Below, one piece after another: positions 41,448-50,629 of a stretch of 57,388 nt of DNA. The first letter of the stretch is position 1; every line of letters starts with the position of its first letter. The notes beneath the pieces are model-generated. The model saw only the letters and a list, made by a program, of their open reading frames with translations, was not told the DNA's origin and did no database searches. The position numbers and the translations under genes are program-made. The stretch is from an uncultured Rubrobacteraceae bacterium. GTDB lineage: Bacteria; Actinomycetota; Rubrobacteria; Rubrobacterales; Rubrobacteraceae. Location: NCBI GenBank assembly GCA_902806095.1, contig CADCVF010000002.1, positions 1 through 57,388 of the forward strand, written 5' to 3'.

Positions 41448-42146
41448 GTGGCCGCTCCGCAAAACCTGGCGCCTGGCGTCTACAGGATGGACGCTTTTCG
41501 CTTCTCGAACTTCATAAGCGTGCTCCTCCTGGAGAACGACGACGGCTGGACGCTCGTAGACACCGGCGTGGACGGCAGCGTGGGGCGTATCGAGGAGACT
41601 CTAGCCATCCTCGGTTCCGGACCAAGAGACCTCAAGCGCATCTTCATCACCCACCAGCACGACGACCACACAGGTGGTCTGAAGGGTCTCCTGGAGTGGG
41701 CGCCGCATGCTGAGGTAGGCGCGTCGGAGCACGAGGCAAAGGTGATATCTGGCGAGCTTCCCTACGATCCCTCGGGCAACCGATTCGTCAGGTACATGGC
41801 CCGCAATGCGGAGCCGCCTGGCGTCCCTGTCGCGCGGACGTTGGACGAGGGTGATATGGTATCCGGGTTCCGCGTGATCTCCACGCCGGGCCACACTCCA
41901 GGACATGTCTCGCTGCTGCGTGATGCGGACGGCCTGCTGTTCACGGCCGACGCCTTCGGGTGTCTGCCTCGCAAGCCAAGGGTAGGCGTGATCAAGGCGC
42001 TCTGCACTGACCCGCCGATGGCGAAACGCTCGGCACAGAAACTCCTGCGCGAGGACTTCGCGACGGTTGTATTGGCACACGGCCCGGTCATGAGATCGGG
42101 TGGGAGAGAGAAGCTACAGAGAGCGATAGACAGGTGCCGCTATTAG
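41448..42146 (+). CDS. MBL-fold metallo-hydrolase
   Basis: The 232-residue protein has the metallo-beta-lactamase core: ITHQHDDHTGGL with His69, His71, Asp73 and His74, then STPGHTPGHVSLL, then GLLFTADAF and a final LAHGPVM, the full set of metal ligands. The fold covers glyoxalase II, lactonases and many unknown thioester or ester hydrolases. It starts at GTG directly after the stop of the aldehyde dehydrogenase, so the two are translationally coupled. A role in removing a cyclic or thioester by-product (for example hydrolysing glutathione-, mycothiol- or bacillithiol-type adducts of aldehydes) is possible, but the function is not known. Confidence 0.9.
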   Translation: MAAPQNLAPGVYRMDAFRFSNFISVLLLENDDGWTLVDTGVDGSVGRIEETLAILGSGPRDLKRIFITHQHDDHTGGLKGLLEWAPHAEVGASEHEAKVISGELPYDPSGNRFVRYMARNAEPPGVPVARTLDEGDMVSGFRVISTPGHTPGHVSLLRDADGLLFTADAFGCLPRKPRVGVIKALCTDPPMAKRSAQKLLREDFATVVLAHGPVMRSGGREKLQRAIDRCRY

Positions 42147-42147
42147 C

Positions 42148-43698
42148 ATGAACGGACGTTATGATGCCATCGTCGTCGGCTCGGGCCACAACGGCCTCAT
42201 AGCCGCCACCTACCTCGCGAAGGCGGGCAAACGAGTACTGGTGCTGGAGCGGCGCGACGTCATCGGGGGCGCCACGGTAACGGAGGAGACCTGGCCCGGT
42301 TACAGGCTCTCGACTTGCTCCTACGTGTGCAACCTTCTGCTGCCGGAGGTGATCCGGGACCTCGACCTGAAACGCCACAGCTACGATGTCAGACCGCTCG
42401 ACCCCCAGTACTTCGTCCCCTTCCCTGACGGCAAACACATGATCTCCTACCTGGATTCCGCGATGACGAAAGAGCAGCTCCGCAAGTTCTCCGAGAAGGA
42501 CATAGCAGCCTACGACGCCTACTGGGCGATGTGGGACCGGATCATCGCCAGAATGCGACCTCTACTCGACCTACCGGAGCCGACGCAGGCAGAGATCGAG
42601 CGCGCCTTCGACGGACCCGCAGGTGAAGAAGACTGGCACACGCTCACGAAGAAGAGCATCGCTGAGGTCCTGGACGAATATTTCGAATCAGAGCAGATCA
42701 AGGCCACATTGTGCGTAGGCGGCGTGATCGGGACGAACGCCGGTCCCAGAACTCCAGGCACTGCCTACGTAAAGTACCACCACATCCTCGGCAAGATCGG
42801 CGGCCACCAGGGGGCCTGGGGCTACGTCCGCGGCGGCATGGGCACCGTGTCGCAGGCTATAGCCTCCTCGGCCCGTGAAGCGGGGGCCGAGATCCTCACA
42901 AACGCCGAGGTCGCCGAGGTAGAGATCAGGAACGGCGCCGCAACGGGCGTCAACCTCCTCGACGGCCGCTCCTTCGACGCCGGCGTCGTCCTCTCAAACG
43001 CCGACCCACAACGGACCTACCTTGGCATGGTCGGCGAGAAGCATCTGCCTGATGACCTTGTCGAAGGTGTGAAGAGGATGCGCGCGGAGGGCTCGGTGGT
43101 GAAGGTACTTCTGGCCCTCGGCGAGCTGCCTGACTTTACGGCCCTGCCCGGCAAAGAGATCGGCCCGCAACACACTGGCGGCATCGTCATAAACCCTTCC
43201 GTGGACGCACTCCAGGAAGCGTGGGAAGAGTGCGAGCGGGGCGAACCTTCCAGGCGGCCGTTTATAGACGGCTACATCCAGAGCGCCACCGAAGACGGAC
43301 TCGCCCCGCCGGGAAAGCATACGCTGAGCCTGTTCTGCCAGTACGCGCCGTACACACTCTCCGGGGGAACGTGGGAAGAGCGGCGAGATGAGATCGGGGC
43401 GAACATTGTCGAGACCTTCGCGCAGTACGCCCCGAACCTGCCGAATGCGATCGAGCATATCGAGGTCCTTGGTCCGCGGGACATAGAGGCCAGGATCGGG
43501 ATAACGGGCGGCAATATCTTCCACGGAGAGATACTGCCCGAGAAGATGTTCGATGGCCGTCCCGTCCCCGGCTACTCGGGCTACCGCACGCCGGTCGAGA
43601 ACCTCTACCTCTGCGGCGCGGGCGCCTGGCCGGGAGGGGCCGTCTTCGGCGCGCCGGGCCGCAACTGCGCCTTCGAGGTACTCGCGGACCGTTATTAG
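42148..43698 (+). CDS. FAD/NAD(P)-dependent oxidoreductase (phytoene desaturase-like, PYROXD2 group)
   Basis: The 516-residue protein opens YDAIVVGSGHNGLIAATYLAK with Glu at VLERR, followed by GGATVTEETWPGYRLSTCSY. The VGSGHNGL reading of the FAD motif defines the PYROXD2-like group of the CrtI/phytoene dehydrogenase family. The C-terminus has LYLCGAGAWPGGAVFGAPGRN, again typical. The members' reactions are mostly unknown; they are often found beside amine and aldehyde oxidation genes. It starts two bases after the MBL-fold gene and closes the plus-strand cluster. A perfect 26-base palindrome 8 bases past its stop probably ends the transcript. Confidence 0.88.
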   Translation: MNGRYDAIVVGSGHNGLIAATYLAKAGKRVLVLERRDVIGGATVTEETWPGYRLSTCSYVCNLLLPEVIRDLDLKRHSYDVRPLDPQYFVPFPDGKHMISYLDSAMTKEQLRKFSEKDIAAYDAYWAMWDRIIARMRPLLDLPEPTQAEIERAFDGPAGEEDWHTLTKKSIAEVLDEYFESEQIKATLCVGGVIGTNAGPRTPGTAYVKYHHILGKIGGHQGAWGYVRGGMGTVSQAIASSAREAGAEILTNAEVAEVEIRNGAATGVNLLDGRSFDAGVVLSNADPQRTYLGMVGEKHLPDDLVEGVKRMRAEGSVVKVLLALGELPDFTALPGKEIGPQHTGGIVINPSVDALQEAWEECERGEPSRRPFIDGYIQSATEDGLAPPGKHTLSLFCQYAPYTLSGGTWEERRDEIGANIVETFAQYAPNLPNAIEHIEVLGPRDIEARIGITGGNIFHGEILPEKMFDGRPVPGYSGYRTPVENLYLCGAGAWPGGAVFGAPGRNCAFEVLADRY

Positions 43699-43705
43699 TG
43701 CGGTC

Positions 43706-43731
43706 TGCAAAGAGGTTCGAACCTCTTTGCA
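43706..43731. terminator. Perfect 26-base palindrome, probable bidirectional terminator
   Basis: The arms TGCAAAGAGGTTC (43706-43718) and GAACCTCTTTGCA (43719-43731) are exact reverse complements. It lies between the end of the amine cluster and the 3' end of the convergent response-regulator remnant, so it can end both. The design resembles the palindrome at 39977-39996. No long T-run follows. Confidence 0.6.
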
Positions 43732-43740
43732 AACTACGGC

Positions 43741-43767
43741 CTCAGGTTTCAGGCTACAGGATTTCAG
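43741..43767. repeat. Dispersed intergenic repeat, copy 1 (CCTGTAGCCTG family)
   Basis: The reverse complement reads CTGAAATCCTGTAGCCTG followed by AAACCTGAG. It matches the sequence at 52189-52213 (CTGAAACCTGTAGCCTG followed by CAACCTAC) with only a few differences. It overlaps the 3' end of the degenerate regulator. Confidence 0.55.
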
Positions 43768-44251
43768 TGTCTCTTCCGAGCCCTGCTTCGCGGGCGCGGG
43801 CTACGGCCGCTTTACGATCAGCGACCTGTAGCTTGTGGAGGATATTGGAGACGTAGTTGGCGACCGTCTTGGGGCTCAGGGAGAGGAGGCGTGAGATCTC
43901 GGCGTTCGACGCGCCCTGTGCCATGAGGTGCAGCATCTCCCGTTCGCGATCGATCAGGGTTGGAAAGGCTTCCGTGGCGCCGCGGGACGGGTGGTGAAGA
44001 AATCCATCAGGCGGGCGGCGATCCCAGGGCTGAAGACCGCGCCCCCTCTGCCCACTGTGCGGATCGCACTCAGCACGTCGTCCTTGGCAGCGTCCTTCAG
44101 CACGTAGCCGCGCGAGCGCCGCCGCGCTCGGATCTCCGTATGGCTCACCGGTCCACACCCCGAGCAGTATCTCCGCGCCGTACATCAACACCCACAGCAG
44201 CCCGCCCAACATCATGGCCGGACCGCCCAACCGCATCAGCTTCGACGACAT
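43754..44251 (-). pseudogene. Collapsed remnant: membrane-protein start fused to NarL-type response-regulator end
   Basis: The minus-strand sequence from 44251 starts well (AAAGGAG, then MSSKLMRLGGPAMMLGGLLW), like the membrane protein at 48120-48665, but stops resembling it after about 39 codons. From about 44148 another frame reads SRGYVLKDAAKDDVLSAIRT and GIAARLMDFFTTRP, which is the middle of a response regulator. Near 43985 the frame changes again to AFPTLIDREREMLHLMAQ and the complete LuxR helix-turn-helix (LSLSPKTVANYVSNILHKLQ). The receiver domain and phosphorylation site are missing. So two gene ends are joined by a deletion and the second carries a frameshift. The intact paralogue is at 45234-45890. 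A free HTH product is conceivable but unlikely. Confidence 0.8.
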
Positions 44252-44401
44252 CTTTACGGCTCCTTTCTAGGATTCGCTTACCTTGCTAGCGGGTACTCTA
44301 CGCAGGGTCCTTTCCCGGGAGGTAGAGGAAAGTCTTCCCCAAGTTCGGGTGTTTTTCCGGGAAGATCAACTCGCGATCGGACGCAAGAGATTACAATAGA
44401 C

Positions 44402-44416
44402 TACGATGTATTCGTA
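44402..44416. promoter_or_regulatory. Candidate autoregulatory operator of the toxin-antitoxin pair
   Basis: TACGA (44402-44406) and TCGTA (44412-44416) form a perfect inverted repeat with a 5-base spacer, 16 bases before the antitoxin start. A TACAAT at 44392-44397 may be the -10 box. Ribbon-helix-helix antitoxins usually bind short palindromes in just this place. Confidence 0.45.
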
Positions 44417-44432
44417 AAGAGGCGGTGAAGAA

Positions 44433-44846
44433 GTGGCGACGAAGGGGCGGCCGTTCACGGTGCGTTTGAGGCCGGAGGTGGAGCGGCGCTTGGAGGAAGA
44501 GGCCAGAAGGGCGCGGCGGCCGAAGACGGTCATGTTGGAGGCTCTGGCGGACGAGGGATTGAGGATGCGTCGCTTTCCGGGGATAGGGTTCAGGGGGGCG
44601 GAGCATGATCGCAGGGCGTGGATCATGGGCACGGGACTGGACGTATGGGAGATGATCGAGCTTTACGGGGACGGGGGCGAGGGAATTCTCAAGAACCATC
44701 CGATCTCTCGCCGTCAGCTGGAGGTGGCGCTCGCCTACTACAAAGAACACGCGGACGAGGTGGACTGGCACATCGAGGAGAACAGCCGCACGCCCGAGGA
44801 GTGGCACAAGCTCTACCCGGGGATCTTGCCTCCGCCGGAGGAGTAG
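44433..44846 (+). CDS. DUF433-type antitoxin with ribbon-helix-helix N-terminus
   Basis: The 137-residue protein has a short N-terminal strand-helix-helix (GRPFTVRLRPEVERRLEEEA, then RARRPKTVMLEALADEG) of the ribbon-helix-helix kind. Next comes a DUF433 helix-turn-helix region (IMGTGLDVWEMIELYGDG, then HPISRRQLEVALAYYKEHAD). The tail EENSRTPEEWHKLYPG is acidic and may bind the toxin. It starts at GTG. The next gene starts with ATG directly after its TAG, so the two proteins are made together. DUF433 proteins are the recognised partner of DUF5615 PIN-like proteins. I infer an antitoxin that represses its own promoter. Confidence 0.8.
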   Translation: MATKGRPFTVRLRPEVERRLEEEARRARRPKTVMLEALADEGLRMRRFPGIGFRGAEHDRRAWIMGTGLDVWEMIELYGDGGEGILKNHPISRRQLEVALAYYKEHADEVDWHIEENSRTPEEWHKLYPGILPPPEE

Positions 44847-45212
44847 ATGCGGCTCATGCTCGATGCCCATGTCTCGGGCCCACGGGTTGGCGAAGCTCTC
44901 GAAAGCATGTGCTACTCTGTCAGGGCCGTGGATCAAGAAAAAGAACTCGAGCGATTACCCGACGAGCTGCTTTTCGATCTGGCCGTCGAAGAGAATCGCA
45001 TCATGGTGACCCAGAACGTCAAAGACTTCATGCAGATCCTCAAGCAGCGCCCGCCGGAGAAGGGCCATTCGGGGCTCCTGTTGATCCCGCACTCCGTCAA
45101 GCTGAACGACTTTGGAACCCTGATCTCTGGCATACGCAAGACGCTCTCCGGTCTGTCCCAGGGGGAATGGGTGGACCGTGTCGAGTGGATGAGGAGAGCG
45201 AGGAGCAGTTGA
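44847..45212 (+). CDS. DUF5615 PIN-like putative toxin (ribonuclease fold)
   Basis: The 121-residue protein begins MRLMLDAHVSGPRVGEAL and continues with LPDELLFDLAVEENRIMVTQNVKDFM in parts (LPDELLFDLA, IMVTQNVKDF), the three acidic patches of the PIN-like Mut7-C/DUF5615 family: Asp6, the DELL glutamate and the Asp in VKDF. These would hold a metal for RNA cleavage, as in VapC toxins. Direct biochemical proof for this family is limited. It immediately follows its DUF433 partner. The pair sits between the collapsed signalling cassette and the intact one, where gain or loss of mobile modules is evident. Confidence 0.8.
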   Translation: MRLMLDAHVSGPRVGEALESMCYSVRAVDQEKELERLPDELLFDLAVEENRIMVTQNVKDFMQILKQRPPEKGHSGLLLIPHSVKLNDFGTLISGIRKTLSGLSQGEWVDRVEWMRRARSS

Positions 45213-45233
45213 CAAGCCTGACGGCAGATTGCC

Positions 45234-45890
45234 CTACGGTCCTTCGTGTCCCAACCCCGCTTCGCGAGCCCGGATGATGGCCTGGGCGCGGTCGGCCACC
45301 TGCAGCTTGGTGAAGATATTCGAGACGTGGTTTCGGACGGTCTTGGAGCTTAGGCGTAGGCGCTTTGCTATCTCGGGGTTGGGCTCGTGGCGGGCGATGA
45401 AGGTGAGAATCTCGCGTTCACGGTCGGTGAGTTCGGGGAAGGCGTCCGGTGGAGTGCTCGTACGGGGAGCCGCGAAGTATTGCATCAGGCGACGGGCTAT
45501 GGCCGGGCCGAAGATTGCCTCACCGCTCGCGACGGCCCGGATCGAACGCAGTATCTCGGCTTTCAGGGCGCCTTTGAGCAGGTAGCCGCGGGCACCGGCC
45601 TGTAGCGCCGCAAAGACCGAGTCGTCGTCCTCTTGCATGCTGATGACTAGGATGCTTATGTGGGGGCTGGTGCGGAGGATGGTGCGGGTGGCTTCGATGC
45701 CGTTGACGTCGGGCATACCGAGGTCCCTCAGGATCACATCAGGCTGAAGTCTCTCTGCGAGCGTGATTGCCTCTCGTCCGTCCCCGACCTCGCCGACCAC
45801 CTCGAGGTCGGACGCAGAGAGGAGCAGAGCCCTCAAACCGTCTCGAAAGTGGGAATGGTCATCGGCGATGAGCACCCGAATCTGCTCCAA
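45234..45890 (-). CDS. NarL/LuxR-family response regulator
   Basis: The 218-residue protein has a receiver domain (IRVLIADDHSHFRDGLRALL with acidic Asp10/Asp11; phosphorylation site Asp56 in DVILRDLGMPDVNG; Lys in GYLLKGAL) and a C-terminal LuxR helix-turn-helix (LTDREREILTFIARHEPNPE, then LSSKTVRNHVSNIFTKLQ). Two residues are slightly unusual: Arg before the phosphorylated Asp, where Met is common, and Gly instead of Asp after the Lys. It starts two bases after the stop of the sensor kinase on the same strand, so they form a classical pair. The kinase is broken by a frameshift, so this regulator may depend on another kinase or be orphaned. Confidence 0.93.
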   Translation of the reverse strand: MEQIRVLIADDHSHFRDGLRALLLSASDLEVVGEVGDGREAITLAERLQPDVILRDLGMPDVNGIEATRTILRTSPHISILVISMQEDDDSVFAALQAGARGYLLKGALKAEILRSIRAVASGEAIFGPAIARRLMQYFAAPRTSTPPDAFPELTDREREILTFIARHEPNPEIAKRLRLSSKTVRNHVSNIFTKLQVADRAQAIIRAREAGLGHEGP

Positions 45891-45892
45891 AG

Positions 45893-48036
45893 CTAGGCCT
45901 CCCGTATACCGGTTTCGTCAGCCACATCCTGCACGCAGGGCAGTAGCGCCCTTACGCGAGTGCCGCCGAATGGAGCGGACTCGACTATGCAAGACCCGCC
46001 GAGCTCTTCGGCCCGCTCACGCATCGAGGAGAGGCCTACACCCGGCTTGTGGTCTTCCCCGATGCCCCTTCCATCGTCCGATGCTTCCACAATGAGCATC
46101 TCCGATTCTTCATTCATAGAGAGGCAGACTTCGCAGTTGCGGGCGTCGGCGTGCCGCGACACGTTGTTCAGAGCTTCCATGACGATGCGGTAAGCGGCGA
46201 CCTCGACGGCGGCGGGCAGCGGTGGCAGCGCACCCGGAGCCTCGACCGTCACCCGGATGCCGCCATCGTTGTGATGGTCGGCGTGCGCCCGCAACGCCGG
46301 TAGAAGGCCCAGGGCGTCGAGCGCGGGAGGCCTGAGCTTATAGACGAGGCGTCGCACGTCGGACACGGCGTCTTGGGCGCGTTCCATCAGGTGGCCGAGC
46401 AACTCTTGAGCGCGTTCGGGATCTGTAGAGATGAGATCCCGTGCGGCTTCGGCCGTCATCGTCAGGCCAGCGAGTTGCGGACCGAGTCCGTCGTGCAAGT
46501 CGCGCCTGAGCCTGCGCCGTTCCTCCTCCTGAGCCGTGACCAATCGCCCTCGAGAACGCTGAAGGTCGGCGGAGAGGCTTATTGCCTCGTTGGTCAGATG
46601 AGTAGCGTGCGCTACAACGCCGACCTGGTGCGCGAGGTTCTCGAGGAGTCGCCTTTCCTCGGGTGAGAAGCTCCCCTCTCCGGCGCGCGTTCCCAGAATC
46701 AACCGGCCCACCGTCTCTCCTCCGTAGATGAGCGGCAGGCGAAGCGTGTCATCTACCGGATCTCCTGCGGCCGCTGCGGTCTCGAACCCTTCCTTGAGTT
46801 TGAGTTGGATCTCTGCGTAAGGTAGCTTCAACGCTTCCTGCACGGTCCGGGTGGCGGCGGGTAGCACGCCGTCCGGGGCGAGCGTAGATTCGAGACGCTT
46901 TCCGAGATGCGAGAGGACCGCATATGGATCGTCCCTCTTGCCGTACATGAGTCGATTCACGACGCGCTGCAACCATTCACGCACAGGCTGGAAGAGCACC
47001 GCGACGAGTCCAGCGGCAAGGATCGAAACCAGCAGATTGCCTTGCGCTTGCAGGAGCACGCCGAGACCGCCCACCACCAGCACGTAGATCCCAAAGACGC
47101 ACGCGTCAACGCCCCGTAAACCAGGGCACGGTTTACGACGAGATCTATGTCCCACAACCGGTAGCGCAGGATCGCCACGCCCATGGATGCTGGAATGGCG
47201 CACACGGCCAGGGTAAGGAAGGCCCATAGAACGCCTTCTATGAGTTCCGAGGATCGTACCCCCACAACGAAGAGCAAAGTGGCGGCGAAAGCCACGAGTA
47301 TACCGGAGCCCGCAATCCACTTGATCTGCTGCCGTTCTACTCCTTGGGATCGCCAGAAGCGCGCTACCAGACTGCTCGCAGGCAGGAGGTATGCCAGTAC
47401 GAGTAGGAGCGTCTGCGCGTAGCTTACGTACGGGTCAAGAAACGGTTTCAGAGCGTCAATACCGAAGGGGTTGTTCGCCGATGGCCACCCGAGGAAACGC
47501 CCGGGCGCGAATGCCCAAAAGGCGATCTCCGCCAGGGTAGTGCCGATGACGAGCCAGACGACGGGTCGCCAGCGGCGCGAGGGCAACCTTCCATCCGGAA
47601 AGAGCAGCAGCAGGAACGGGAAGATGCCGATGTTACCGGTGAATACGTTCGCCCAGGCTGCAAACGCCCCTCCGAGCAACGGCTCCGGGTTGCTGTACAG
47701 AGCGTGAGCCGCGTAGGAGTCGGCCAGGGCGTTCAATGCCAAGAGCAGGCCCGTGGCGCACATGAGCCAGCCTATGACGTTCTCCGGTCGGCGCGAGGCG
47801 ACCAAAGCGCCGACCGTCGAGAAAACGGTAGCCAGGAGCACGGGATTGAGGACGGGCATTGTCTCGTTGGTCGGAACCTCGGAGGACCAACCCAGGATCA
47901 TGATTGCCAAAGCGGCTGTGGCGAATAGGAGGGAAAGCACCAAAGAAGAGAGGGCGAGCCACCGGGCGGCGCGGGGACTCATTCCCACAGCGATGCGTCC
48001 CAGATCCGTCTCCCGATTTTTGACGGTATGTGTCAT
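45893..48036 (-). pseudogene. Sensor histidine kinase (NarX/LiaS type), interrupted by one frameshift
   Basis: Two overlapping reading frames together make a normal kinase of about 710 residues. The first frame holds seven or more membrane segments and ends the good part at RYRLWDIDLVVNRALVYGALT. The second continues with ACVFGIYVLVVGGLGVLL, a GAF-like region (LPLIYGGETVGRLILGT), the HisKA_3 box RRRLRRDLHDGLGPQLAGL with the phospho-accepting His, and the ATPase domain (EALNNVSRHAD, ASDDGRGIG, GVGLSSMRERAEELGG). The join lies at 47103-47105; adding one G gives the usual GALTACVFG. It may be a true mutation, a sequencing error or a programmed slip. The start is ATG 48036, with AAAGAGG close upstream; ATG 48057 is the alternative. 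Confidence 0.82.
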
Positions 48037-48119
48037 TCGCCTCTTTCCCAGGCCCATCCTACACTACAAGCGTACGCAGGAGGGACATTCAAGAGTGCAT
48101 GACATCCGTTCCCCGGAGT

Positions 48120-48665
48120 TCAGCTCACGCGGGCGGGCTGCTCGGTTGATGCTTCTCTTCGCGACCAGAGCACGCCCCCTAGCGCCAGCCACAGCAGGCC
48201 GAAGACCACCAGTCCCCACGGGTCAACCGGGAACATGGCTATCCTTACGGGCAAGCCGACGATGATCGCTACCCCGCACCACCACGGCAACACTCTAGCT
48301 TGCAACGTAGCCACGCCATAAAGCACGAACCCTATCAGCGCGCCCAGCGACCCGATATCGAGAATCCAATAGGTCTCGCTCCCCGAGAGCGCTAACACAA
48401 TGCGGCCCACGAACTCGACCGAAAGCACCACGACGAGTATGTAGAATCCTGCGCGTCCGATGAGCCCGTAGTTGGCTTTCTGCAGGGCGTGGAACCCTAC
48501 GAACCCCACCGTCAGTAGACCGAATGCTGAGGCGAACAGGAGCGCCGGCAACAGGGCGTTCACCCCAAGACCGAATACCAACCCGACTAGGGCACTCCCC
48601 GCGAATGCTACGCCGGCCAGCATGGTAGCCACCCCACCCCAACGTACAAGATCCGAAGAGGTCAT
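48120..48665 (-). CDS. Small polytopic membrane protein of unknown function
   Basis: The 181-residue protein has five or six hydrophobic segments and few charges. It starts MTSSDLVRWGGVATMLAGVAF, behind a good AAGGAGGATC site, and ends with WSRREASTEQPARVS. The first 30 residues match the start of the collapsed remnant at 44251, so the two were paralogues. It lies upstream of and in line with the sensor kinase and response regulator (84-base gap), suggesting a three-gene membrane-signalling unit. Small proteins of this kind are common beside LuxR regulators in Rubrobacter-like genomes. I do not recognise a domain with a known role. Confidence 0.75.
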   Translation of the reverse strand: MTSSDLVRWGGVATMLAGVAFAGSALVGLVFGLGVNALLPALLFASAFGLLTVGFVGFHALQKANYGLIGRAGFYILVVVLSVEFVGRIVLALSGSETYWILDIGSLGALIGFVLYGVATLQARVLPWWCGVAIIVGLPVRIAMFPVDPWGLVVFGLLWLALGGVLWSRREASTEQPARVS

Positions 48666-48699
48666 GATCCTCCTTGTGTCTTGGTTTCGGACTACAATC

Positions 48700-49844
<1,145 letters not shown>

Positions 49845-49848
49845 TCCT

Positions 49849-50349
49849 TCACAACAGTTGCTTTCCTGGCGTGAAGGTACGCCAGAGCCTGTCGGTTATC
49901 GCCCATAGCAGGAACGTGGCTGCGCTCCTGCCTATGGGACGAACGCGGCTGTTGTGGAACGCGGCGAAGCGCCATTCGGCGTCCTCACGCACGGCGACGA
50001 GCGTCTGGATCGAATCCCGTTCCGGCGAAGGCTTCGTCTTGCCCCGCATCACCGTGCCACCGGTCGCATGGACGATGGCTACGTCTGTGCTCGGAAACTT
50101 GATGCTCAGAACGCGTCCCGTCAGACGCGTGCCCTTGAGGAACTTGTCGAAAAGTCGCTGGTGTGAAGCGGCGATCTCCAGGCGCCCTTTGGTGTGCGTC
50201 CCGTCGAAGGCGACGTAGTCGGCGTCTTCGGTGAACCGCGAGCCGTAAGCTTCGCCATCTCCCCTGCCCCAATCGGCGAGCAGGTCCTCGAAGAGGGCGA
50301 GTATCTTCGCTTCGTCGGTCCGGAAGTGCGTGGTTGTTTCGCGTTTCAT
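49849..50349 (-). CDS. SnoaL-like / SgcJ-EcaC family protein
   Basis: The 166-residue protein has the small cone-shaped alpha+beta fold of the SnoaL/NTF2 superfamily: ILALFEDLLADWGRGDGEAYGSRFTEDADYV (in parts: DLLADWGRGDGEAY, FTEDADYVAFDG), HQRLFDKFLKGTRLTG and WRFAAFHNSRVRPIG. SgcJ/EcaC-type proteins are common and mostly uncharacterised; some are isomerases or hydrolases in natural-product pathways. I chose ATG 50349 with AGAGGA upstream; in-frame ATG 50388 has a poor ribosome site. The C-terminus touches the IS110 transposase, so the last residues (TPGKQLL) may derive from the insertion. Confidence 0.82.
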   Translation of the reverse strand: MKRETTTHFRTDEAKILALFEDLLADWGRGDGEAYGSRFTEDADYVAFDGTHTKGRLEIAASHQRLFDKFLKGTRLTGRVLSIKFPSTDVAIVHATGGTVMRGKTKPSPERDSIQTLVAVREDAEWRFAAFHNSRVRPIGRSAATFLLWAITDRLWRTFTPGKQLL

Positions 50350-50479
50350 CGGGTCGAAACGTCCTCTCTGGTTGTGGCCGTCGGCCATTCCTACCGCGGA
50401 GCTTCGACCTGTTATCCTTGAGGTTGCGTGTCTCGGGTAACGGGTCTCGCCCAGCGCGAGCCTACTACTCGGGGATTGC

Positions 50480-50519
50480 GACCCCCGGCATGAGGTGTTG
50501 CAGCACCCCACCGGGGGTC
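50480..50519. terminator. Stem-loop, probable rho-independent terminator
   Basis: GACCCCCGG (50480-50488) pairs with CCGGGGGTC (50511-50519), and an inner GGTG/CACC stem folds the loop. CTCTTTATT follows on the plus side. It separates the PadR and SnoaL-like genes. Confidence 0.55.
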
Positions 50520-50629
50520 CTCTTTATTCAGATCACGGCCCAGCCTCCTCCACCCGGAACACCGGACATCGGGGCGCCAGCGCTTCGAACTCTTCTGGAG
50601 TGCCTGAGATACCGTAGAGTTGCCTGAAG

